Notes under the pieces: model-generated
Seen by the model: only the letters and a program-made list of their open reading frames with translations
What the model was told of the DNA's origin: nothing
Databases searched by the model: none
Shown: positions 8,237 to 14,564 of the stretch, one piece after another
Position numbering within the stretch: the stretch's first letter is position 1
Layout: every line of letters begins with the position of its first letter
Origin: Marinobacter alexandrii
GTDB taxonomy: Bacteria > Pseudomonadota > Gammaproteobacteria > Pseudomonadales > Oleiphilaceae
DNA: 64,000 bases
Direction of reading: 5' to 3'
NCBI RefSeq assembly: GCF_005871205.1
Contig: NZ_SWKM01000015.1
Location: forward strand, 186,001 to 250,000
Made by a program: the position numbers and the translations under genes

Positions 8237-9649
8237 CTACCTTGATCCTTTCTTGAACAAAACGACTTCCACTGTTTGAATTATAATCAACAAATCCAGA
8301 AGCAGGCTTTGATTTTTGATGTAATACAAGTCATAGCGAAGTTTTTCGCGAGTATCTTCTTCGCTGTCAGCGTAGGCGAAACACAGCTGCGCCCATCCAG
8401 TTATTCCCGGCTTCACCCTATGGCGTTCATTGTAGTAGGGGATTTTTTTTGCCAGGTCATCTACGAATACCGGGCGTTCAGGCCTCGGACCAACGAAGGC
8501 CATCGTGCCGTTGAGAACATTGAAAATCTGAGGGAGCTCATCAATTCGCACTTTACGGATAAACTCCCCGACGTGTGTAACGCGGCTATCGTTTTTTTGG
8601 GCCCACACCGCGCCGTGTTTTTCTGCATCTGCGCGCATGGAACGGAACTTGTGCACTTTGAATAGCTTCCCATTCAGGCCCACGCGTTCTTGGCTATAAA
8701 AAATCGGAGCACTGAGACCATCCTCAATTTTGATAGCGATTGCGGTGAGAAGCATCAGGGGCAACCCAACAATTAGCAATAAACCAGATGCCAACACATC
8801 CAGTGCGCGCTTACCAAAGCCAGACACTGTCGACACAGTGAAACCATCTGAAAAAACAAGCCAACCATGACTGATCATTTCAAGAGCCACTTTACGGGAT
8901 TCGCTTTCGTAGAAATTGGCGCCCTCCACAATGCGGACACCTTCCATCTTACATTCCAGCAAATCATCCATTGGCAGGTGCTTTCGACGATCATCAGCCG
9001 CAACCACAATCTCATTAATCCGGTGTTTCAAGGCATACTGGCGAAGCGAATAAGGCGGCTGCACGAGGTGCTCTGCTTCTATTTCCACGGGCTCGTCTGG
9101 AATCGGCACGAAACCCTGTAACGTAAATCCCTTCCGGCTGAGAGGAGATTGCAAATCCTCAAGTAACTGCCGGGCACGGGAGCCCGCGCCTAGAACAAGT
9201 ACTCTCCTTTTAAAGGTTTCCTTGCCAACCATCGCAAAGAACAGAGTTCTGGCAATGCCCAATAGGAAGAACCCGAACACCGATGCTGTGGTCAGCACAT
9301 CACTCGTACCCAGGTACCACAACCATTTGGGTGCGATTAAATAGGACAGGCCGGATAATGGCAGGCTTATGATCAGCGACATGATGGTGCGTAACATCAT
9401 GCCCGTCATGCCTTCTTCAATTCGAGACTGGTGGACTGCCAGTGCAATCATTACCAGAAGGTTGAAAAAGCCAAATACAATCGCCGCAGGCAGCACATAT
9501 CCGATGTTCTGAGCGAAGAAAGATACGTCTCCAAAAAAATGAAAAAAAACCGTAAGACTGAACGCAAGTACCAGTACGAGGAAGTCAATCAGACCCAGGA
9601 TGATGAAAGGTAAGTGAATGTAGTGCCTGAACAATCTGACGTGGGCCAC
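8237..9649 (-). CDS. Priming sugar transferase (undecaprenyl-phosphate sugar phosphotransferase), XrtA type
   Basis: 470 residues. Four to five hydrophobic helices fill the first 140 residues, a nucleotide-binding-like middle domain follows (RRVLVLGAGSRARQLLEDL), and the last 200 residues are a bacterial sugar transferase domain with KRALDVLASG, KFRSMRADAE, RKVRIDELPQIFNVL, FVGPRPERP and KPGITGWAQ. It matches the TIGR03013 group of PEP-CTERM loci. It should start EPS repeat synthesis by moving a sugar-1-phosphate to undecaprenyl phosphate. The start is GTG at 9649 with a strong AAGGAG site at 9655-9660. As first gene of the visible operon it is served by the promoter region around 9710-9744. 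Confidence 0.9.
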   Translation of the reverse strand: MAHVRLFRHYIHLPFIILGLIDFLVLVLAFSLTVFFHFFGDVSFFAQNIGYVLPAAIVFGFFNLLVMIALAVHQSRIEEGMTGMMLRTIMSLIISLPLSGLSYLIAPKWLWYLGTSDVLTTASVFGFFLLGIARTLFFAMVGKETFKRRVLVLGAGSRARQLLEDLQSPLSRKGFTLQGFVPIPDEPVEIEAEHLVQPPYSLRQYALKHRINEIVVAADDRRKHLPMDDLLECKMEGVRIVEGANFYESESRKVALEMISHGWLVFSDGFTVSTVSGFGKRALDVLASGLLLIVGLPLMLLTAIAIKIEDGLSAPIFYSQERVGLNGKLFKVHKFRSMRADAEKHGAVWAQKNDSRVTHVGEFIRKVRIDELPQIFNVLNGTMAFVGPRPERPVFVDDLAKKIPYYNERHRVKPGITGWAQLCFAYADSEEDTREKLRYDLYYIKNQSLLLDLLIIIQTVEVVLFKKGSR

Positions 9650-9709
9650 GTCGACTCCTTGTGCCGTTGATACTAATCCGTCAAGCGTCTTGCATCGGAA
9701 TTCCTACTC

Positions 9710-9744
9710 TTTTGGAAGTGTAATCCAAAAGCTGCAAACCTCAA
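9710..9744 (-). promoter_or_regulatory. Predicted sigma-70 promoter of the EPS operon with a dyad over the -10
   Basis: On the minus strand a -35-like TTGAGG (9744-9739) and a -10-like TACACT (9722-9717) are spaced by 16 bases, about 60 bases before the GTG of the sugar transferase gene. The -10 lies inside a perfect inverted repeat TTTTGGA-N7-TCCAAAA (9710-9730), which could be a repressor or activator site. No GG-N10-GC sigma-54 element was found between 9650 and 9796. A second small dyad, TTTTCTG-A-CAGAAAA (9784-9798), lies upstream and overlaps the neighbouring terminator. The promoter call rests on partial matches only. Confidence 0.45.
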
Positions 9745-9796
9745 TCGGTCACTGGTTGGCCTAGCGCTCACATAGGTGTAAAGTTTTCTGACAGAA

Positions 9797-9821
9797 AAAA
9801 ACCCCTAAAACAGGGGTTTTT
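9797..9821 (-). terminator. Rho-independent terminator after the first PEP-CTERM gene
   Basis: A 10-bp stem AAAAACCCCT / AGGGGTTTTT with a 5-base loop lies 30 bases after the stop of the PEP-CTERM gene at 9851; on the minus strand it ends in a T run. It separates that gene from the EPS operon promoter. Confidence 0.85.
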
Positions 9822-9850
9822 ATGGAGGTGACACTCAGGTCACATTCATA

Positions 9851-10606
9851 TCATTGGGCGCGGCGGCGTAAGAAGCCGATACCCATCAAGCCCAATCCCA
9901 TCAAAGCCAGTGTCCCAGGTTCGGGCACCTTGCCAATGGTCACGTTATCAATACCAAAACCATCATTATCGTGGTTTGAACGGAATGCCAGGCTCGCAAT
10001 CGCTACGTCGCTAATGAAGCCTAAATAGTAGGCCGCTCCATTAGGCTGAGCACCTGTGAAAATGTCGTTCAGGTTGTACGTTACGGCTGATTGGTCCTCA
10101 AGAATAATATCGAAAATACCGCCGACATCATTGGGATCTGTAATGTAGAAGCCAACCGCTTTGTACATCCCCGCAATGGAGAACTTCATTTCCCTGGAGT
10201 CCATGCTATCAAGCCAGTTCTTATTACCTGTTTCGTCGGGCATGGGGAAACGTCCCCCGAAAGGACTGGTGGCCGCATTAAGCACCGCAAGGCCAGCGGT
10301 ACAACTGAACCCGTCGTCGTTACAGGCAGCGCTGCCATTGTCACCTGCCACCAGCTGTTCAAAGCTGCCAACAGATGTATTGATAACAGGGGACTGACCG
10401 GTTGAGTCGGAGGCTGCAGTAAATCCCTCGAATGTTTCAGTTGCTGAAGCTGTTAAATAAGAGAAGAACTGGGCTTCGGCTGCCTCTGCTGCCGCCTTTC
10501 CAGGCCCACTGACAGATACATTAATCAAGGCCGCATTAGCTGTGGCGACTGATAGGGCTGATATTAGTGCAATCCCTGCGAACTGCGCTGCGATAGCATT
10601 TTTCAT
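9851..10606 (-). CDS. PEP-CTERM sorting-domain protein (exosortase substrate)
   Basis: 251 residues with a Sec signal peptide (MKNAIAAQFAGIALISALSV...ANA-A) and a textbook C-terminal sorting signal: VPEP at about 227, a hydrophobic helix GTLALMGLGLMGIGF, and the basic tail LRRRAQ. Such proteins are exported, held in the membrane by the tail, and cut by an exosortase (XrtA or relative) on the way to the surface or EPS matrix. The middle part (AFF-like start, two cysteines in ACNDDGFSC, and HDNDGFGIDNVTIG near the end) is a beta-rich surface-protein type of unknown function. Ribosome site AAGGGAG. It is transcribed alone, from a sigma-54 promoter to a terminator, beside the EPS operon. Confidence 0.92.
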   Translation of the reverse strand: MKNAIAAQFAGIALISALSVATANAALINVSVSGPGKAAAEAAEAQFFSYLTASATETFEGFTAASDSTGQSPVINTSVGSFEQLVAGDNGSAACNDDGFSCTAGLAVLNAATSPFGGRFPMPDETGNKNWLDSMDSREMKFSIAGMYKAVGFYITDPNDVGGIFDIILEDQSAVTYNLNDIFTGAQPNGAAYYLGFISDVAIASLAFRSNHDNDGFGIDNVTIGKVPEPGTLALMGLGLMGIGFLRRRAQ

Positions 10607-10657
10607 TTGAGCTCCCTTGCTTTGCCCTGTTATTTGTTGAGTGGACAGATAAAAGGA

Positions 10658-10673
10658 AGCAAGTACGAGGCCA
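10658..10673 (-). promoter_or_regulatory. Sigma-54 (-24/-12) promoter of the first PEP-CTERM gene
   Basis: The minus strand reads TGGCCTCGTACTTGCT, with the invariant GG and GC of the sigma-54 consensus (TGGCACG-N4-TTGCW) exactly 10 bases apart. Predicted start of transcription is near 10647, giving a 5-prime leader of about 40 bases before the ATG at 10606. The AT-rich stretch 10674-10760 upstream would suit binding of an enhancer-binding protein and bending. RpoN control, with the PrsK/PrsR two-component pair, is known for other PEP-CTERM systems. Confidence 0.75.
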
Positions 10674-10791
10674 ATTATTTTTTTATATACTTTTCAATTG
10701 CCTATATATTAACTTGGCAACGCATGTAAAATTTCTCGACGCTTCTGATGAAAAGTAATCCTTAATTAAATGCCGAAGATCCAAAACCTGA

Positions 10792-12276
10792 TTACATTTT
10801 TAGAAGCTCAAGCAGTTCGTTTACTTGCAAACATTCCAACTTCTTTTGGTCTTGAAATACATCAAAAATGCGATCACATCTTTGCGATGGAAACGTTGTT
10901 TCAAGGCTGTGTCTGAACTTTTCCTTCAATAGAGGAATCCCCTGCTCACGGCGCCGCCGGTGACCCAGCGGATACTCCACGGTCACTTGCTTGGTGTGGC
11001 TTCCATCCTTGAAAAACACCTGGATTGCGTTGGCAATCGAACGTTTGTCAGCCTCGAGGTACTCTCGAGTGAAGCGTTCGTCCTCAACCACCTCCATTTT
11101 GTTTCGGAGCTCGTCAATGACCGGATGCCCCTCGTGGAAGTCATTCTCATAGTGTTCCGCAGTCAACTGGCCAAAGATTAGTGGCACCGCAGTCATGTAC
11201 TGCAGGCAGTGATCCCGATCGGCCTCATTGGCAAGTTTCCCGACCTTGGAAATGATGCGTATCGCGGACTCGTGGGTAGTAATAACAATTTTGTCTATAT
11301 CTTGCAGTCGATCCCGGACCTCAGGATGCAGCAACACCGCTGCTTCAGCTGCCGTCTGGGCGTGGAACTCCGCCGGGAACGAAATCTTGAACAAGACATT
11401 TTCCATTACATAAGAACCAAACTCCTGCGGAATCGAAAATTTTCTCTGAGCGTCAGGCTTCAATTTTTGGTCCCTATTGGTTTTGCTGAACAACACATCG
11501 TAAAACCCCCATTGAGGGGCGGTGAGAGCTCCAGGTATGCCCATCTCACCCCGCATGGCGATATCAGCCAAACGCACTGCTCGGGAAGCCGCATCCCCAG
11601 CGGCCCAGGATTTTCTGGATCCAGCATTGGGCGCGTGCCGGTAGGTTCTCAGGGCTTGCCCATCAACCCAGGCGTGCGAAAGGGCCGAAAGAAGCTGCTC
11701 ACGACTGGCACCAAAAAGCTTCGCAACCACGGCAGTGGATGCAACCTTTACCAGCACCACATGATCCAGCCCCACACGATTAAACGAATTCTCCAATGCC
11801 AATACACCCTGAATTTCATGGGCCATAATCATGGCTTCCAAAACGGTTCGCGTTGTGAGGGGCGCTTTGCCCTCAGAAATCCTCTTTTGGGAGAGATGAT
11901 CAGCAACCGCGAGTATCGCACCGAGGTTGTCGGAAGGATGGCCCCACTCAGCTGCAAGCCAAGTGTCGTTGAAGTCCAGCCAACGAATTACGCAGCCGAT
12001 ATCCCAAGCCGCCTTCACCGGATCAAGACGGAATGAAGTTCCAGGTACCCTGGCTCCATGGGGGACAATCGTTCCTTCAACTATCGGACCAAGGTGTTTG
12101 GTGCACTCCGGAAAACGCAGCGCAAGTAGGCCGCAACCAATCGTGTCCATCAGGCAGTAGCGTGCGGTATTCCACGCTTCTTCGCTGTCAATCTGGTAGG
12201 TGAGCACATAGTCCGCGATTTTCTGCAGAACCTCGTCGTAATCCGGTCGCTCGTTGAGATCAAAGGTTTGTGACAT
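10792..12276 (-). CDS. prpD: 2-methylcitrate dehydratase PrpD (MmgE/PrpD family)
   Basis: 494 residues over the full length of the MmgE/PrpD family, which is near 480-500. Recognisable blocks are [24 protein letters not shown] with the following [13 protein letters not shown], and [17 protein letters not shown], then [16 protein letters not shown]. It dehydrates 2-methylcitrate to 2-methyl-cis-aconitate in propionate breakdown (cytoplasm). ATG at 12276 has GGGAG upstream. In Pseudomonas-type operons prpD directly follows prpF; here a reverse-strand PEP-CTERM gene lies between, so prpD must use its own promoter. A 12-bp palindrome sits 28 bases before the start. AcnD plus PrpF encoded nearby can do the same step, so prpD may be partly redundant. 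Confidence 0.95.
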   Translation of the reverse strand: MSQTFDLNERPDYDEVLQKIADYVLTYQIDSEEAWNTARYCLMDTIGCGLLALRFPECTKHLGPIVEGTIVPHGARVPGTSFRLDPVKAAWDIGCVIRWLDFNDTWLAAEWGHPSDNLGAILAVADHLSQKRISEGKAPLTTRTVLEAMIMAHEIQGVLALENSFNRVGLDHVVLVKVASTAVVAKLFGASREQLLSALSHAWVDGQALRTYRHAPNAGSRKSWAAGDAASRAVRLADIAMRGEMGIPGALTAPQWGFYDVLFSKTNRDQKLKPDAQRKFSIPQEFGSYVMENVLFKISFPAEFHAQTAAEAAVLLHPEVRDRLQDIDKIVITTHESAIRIISKVGKLANEADRDHCLQYMTAVPLIFGQLTAEHYENDFHEGHPVIDELRNKMEVVEDERFTREYLEADKRSIANAIQVFFKDGSHTKQVTVEYPLGHRRRREQGIPLLKEKFRHSLETTFPSQRCDRIFDVFQDQKKLECLQVNELLELLKM

Positions 12277-12304
12277 GGTAGCGGCTCCCTGATTCGGTTT
12301 ATCT

Positions 12305-12316
12305 AGCTTTAAAGCT
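12305..12316. promoter_or_regulatory. Palindrome AGCTTTAAAGCT upstream of prpD, possible operator
   Basis: A perfect 12-bp palindrome lies 28 bases before the prpD start. Upstream of it on the minus strand is a TTGACT (-35-like) with only a poor -10, so the promoter itself is uncertain. The sequence is unlike the TTGTCAACAA sites at the GntR gene, so if it is an operator it is for another protein. Confidence 0.25.
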
Positions 12317-12467
12317 TAGCCTATACAGTCAAACCACCTGCACACTCGGACCCACGCCTATTGATCGGTTAACTAGTGTCTAAATTCTTTACAGCAAATA
12401 GAGGCCAGTCGCCCCCAAACCCCACCATAACCTCATAAGATGCTGATTTAAAATAGTTTTATAAATC

Positions 12468-12483
12468 TGGCGGGTTCCTTGCT
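12468..12483 (+). promoter_or_regulatory. Sigma-54 (-24/-12) promoter of the second PEP-CTERM gene
   Basis: The plus strand reads TGGCGGGTTCCTTGCT, matching TGGCACG-N4-TTGCW at 14 of 16 positions, counting unconstrained ones, with exact GG-N10-GC spacing. Predicted transcription start near 12494, about 78 bases before the ATG at 12572. It is the same class of promoter as that of the other PEP-CTERM gene at 10658-10673. Confidence 0.82.
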
Positions 12484-12571
12484 CGATATAGATATCCGAA
12501 GCTCAAGCGCTCTTATTCAACTGGAGAGCCAGTGGTATTGATGTTTAACCTGAGAACTGGGAAGCCAAATC

Positions 12572-13312
12572 ATGAAAAAAATAATCGTTTCGATGACAGT
12601 TTTGATTTCGACACTTTTTTTCGCGATGCCCGCCTCTTCAGTAGCGATACACACCACGGACGTTAGCGGGATCTGGACCGCTGCTACCCCGGGATCCCCC
12701 AGCGTTTCCGGTATCGGCACCGATACCATTAAATGGGGAGTGCCAACCTATCGCAACGGGCAAAGTGGCTATCACTTTGAGGGGTACGCACCGCCGAGTT
12801 TCGAGATTGAAGAGAACACCATGTTTGCTTTGGGCAAGTTTCTGCATTTCAATTACCCAATTACTGGCGCAAGTCTGCAAACGGCTTCTTTGCGCGTTTC
12901 AACCACACTTCTGATCAATGGGGTGTCAAAGACAATCGATTCTGTGTTCGATTTTGAACACTGGGAAACTCGCAATCATCCAATAGGAGAGATATGTGCC
13001 AATGGCGCCGCTAACGGCGTTGGTCTGAATTATTTTGGGTGCGCCGACCGGGTAACATTCAGCCGAAATGAGGGAGCTTCCGAAGAGTTCGTTGTCGGAA
13101 ACATGGCCTACTATCTCGATATATCGGGCTTTTTTTACAATCGCGAGTTAGCAACCGAGTTTTGGACCAAGGAGAAACGAGAGAATGAAGCTTTTCTTGG
13201 AGGCCTTATTAAGACGCGAACCTTCCAGGTTACAGAGCCCTCCACGCTGGCGCTGTTCGGACTGGCTCTGCTGGGATTTGGTGCTCGACGCAGATTACGC
13301 AAATGCTGCTGA
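12572..13312 (+). CDS. PEP-CTERM-like surface protein with variant TEP signal (THxN-like)
   Basis: 246 residues with a Sec signal (MKKIIVSMTVLISTLFFAMPASS-V) and a C-terminal sorting signal in which the first proline is replaced: VTEPSTLALFGLALLGFGARRRLRK, ending Cys-Cys. The Glu-Pro core, the hydrophobic helix and the arginine tail are intact, so exosortase processing is still likely. The middle holds FLHFNYPI (about residues 89-96), resembling the F-T-H-x-N motif of the THxN PEP-CTERM family with Leu for Thr; this family assignment is tentative. Ribosome site GGGAAG. It is transcribed against the prp genes around it, from its own sigma-54 promoter to a shared terminator. Confidence 0.85.
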   Translation: MKKIIVSMTVLISTLFFAMPASSVAIHTTDVSGIWTAATPGSPSVSGIGTDTIKWGVPTYRNGQSGYHFEGYAPPSFEIEENTMFALGKFLHFNYPITGASLQTASLRVSTTLLINGVSKTIDSVFDFEHWETRNHPIGEICANGAANGVGLNYFGCADRVTFSRNEGASEEFVVGNMAYYLDISGFFYNRELATEFWTKEKRENEAFLGGLIKTRTFQVTEPSTLALFGLALLGFGARRRLRKCC

Positions 13313-13337
13313 TGCGCAAGGCTAGGAGGTTAATTAC

Positions 13338-13367
13338 AAAAAGGCTGGTCTGGAGACCAGCCTTTTT
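13338..13367. terminator. Bidirectional terminator between the PEP-CTERM gene and prpF
   Basis: A 13-bp perfect stem (AAAAAGGCTGGTC / GACCAGCCTTTTT) with loop TGGA stands between two converging genes (stops at 13312 and 13386). The A and T runs on both sides let it work in both directions. It would end the GntR-prpBC-acnD-prpF transcript before prpD. Confidence 0.92.
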
Positions 13368-13385
13368 CGTTTCAGCGTTCAACGT

Positions 13386-14564
13386 CTAAAAGGAATCTCT
13401 TGGCACTCTCACCCAACCCTCCATCAGGATTCGGGCACTGCGGCTCATGATTGCCTTGGTCGCCGTCCACTGACCATTCACTTGGCTTGCCTCTGCCCCC
13501 ACACGCAAGGTGCCCGATGGGTGACCAAAGGTGACATCGGTGCGATCACCCCCGCCGGCGACCAGATTCACCAGCGTACCCGGTACTGCCGACGCCGTCG
13601 CAATCGCAACCGCAGCGGTTCCCATCATGGCGTGGTGAAGCTTGCCCATGGACAACGCCCGCACCAGTACATCGATGTCATCGGCGTTAATCTGCTTACC
13701 GCTGGACGCCACATAGTTTACCGGCGCTGCCACAAACGCCACTTTCGGGGTGTGTTGCCGGCTGGCCGCCTCGTCCACATGACCAATCAGGCCCATCTTG
13801 ACCGCACCATGGGAGCGAATGGTCTCGAACATCGCCAGGGCCTTGGGATCGCTGTTGATCGCATCCTGCAATTCGGTACCGGTGTAGCCAATATCTTCAG
13901 CGTTGACGAAGATGGTGGGGATACCGGCATTGATCATGGTGGCGCGCAGAGTTCCGACACCCGGAACCTCCAAATCATCGACCACGTTACCCGTGGGGAA
14001 CATGGCCCCGTCGCCATCAGCCGGGTCCATGAATTCCACCTGGACCTCGGCGGCGGGGAATGTCACCCCGTCCAGCTCAAAATCACCGGTTTCCTGGACT
14101 TCACCGTTGGTAATCGGTATCTGGGCAACAATGGTTTTTCGAATGTTCGCCTGCCAGATTCGAACCGTGCAAAAGCCATTCTCAGGAATCCGGTCCTGGG
14201 ACACGAAGCCGCCATTGATGGCAAAGGCACCGACGGCAGCGGTCAAATTGCCGCAATTGCCACTCCAGTCCACAAACGGCTTATCGATCGATACCTGCCC
14301 GAACAGGTAGTCGACATCGTGGTCCGGCTGGGTCGGCTCGGCCAGGATCACGGTTTTACTGGTGCTCGAGGTTGCACCGCCCATCCCGTCGGTCTGTTTC
14401 TGATACGGATCCGGACTGCCGATAACTCGTAGCAGCAGCTTGTCCCGGGCTTCACCCGGAACACGAGCTGCCTCAGGAAGATCCTGAAGCCGGAAGAACA
14501 CGCCCTTGCTGGTACCGCCACGCATGTACGTGGCGGGAACTCTTACCTGCGCTGGATGGCTCAT
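13386..14564 (-). CDS. prpF: 2-methylaconitate cis-trans isomerase PrpF
   Basis: 392 residues, usual for PrpF. The start RVPATYMRGGTSKGVFFRL and the segment GNCGNLTAAVGAFAI are the conserved catalytic-region signatures of the DAP-epimerase-fold PrpF family; VDWSGNCGN supplies the active-site cysteine region, and GMGGATSSTSK follows the nucleotide-like loop. It isomerises the trans-2-methylaconitate formed by AcnD so that the methylcitrate cycle can go on. The ATG overlaps the acnD stop (ATGA), showing coupled expression. It is the last gene of the GntR-prpB-prpC-acnD-prpF transcript because a strong terminator follows. Confidence 0.95.
   Translation of the reverse strand: MSHPAQVRVPATYMRGGTSKGVFFRLQDLPEAARVPGEARDKLLLRVIGSPDPYQKQTDGMGGATSSTSKTVILAEPTQPDHDVDYLFGQVSIDKPFVDWSGNCGNLTAAVGAFAINGGFVSQDRIPENGFCTVRIWQANIRKTIVAQIPITNGEVQETGDFELDGVTFPAAEVQVEFMDPADGDGAMFPTGNVVDDLEVPGVGTLRATMINAGIPTIFVNAEDIGYTGTELQDAINSDPKALAMFETIRSHGAVKMGLIGHVDEAASRQHTPKVAFVAAPVNYVASSGKQINADDIDVLVRALSMGKLHHAMMGTAAVAIATASAVPGTLVNLVAGGGDRTDVTFGHPSGTLRVGAEASQVNGQWTATKAIMSRSARILMEGWVRVPRDSF

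Noticed and set aside
9650..9796. Possible sigma-54 promoter of the EPS operon
   Set aside because: The nearest candidate has GG and GC only 9 bases apart; no exact-spacing match was found.
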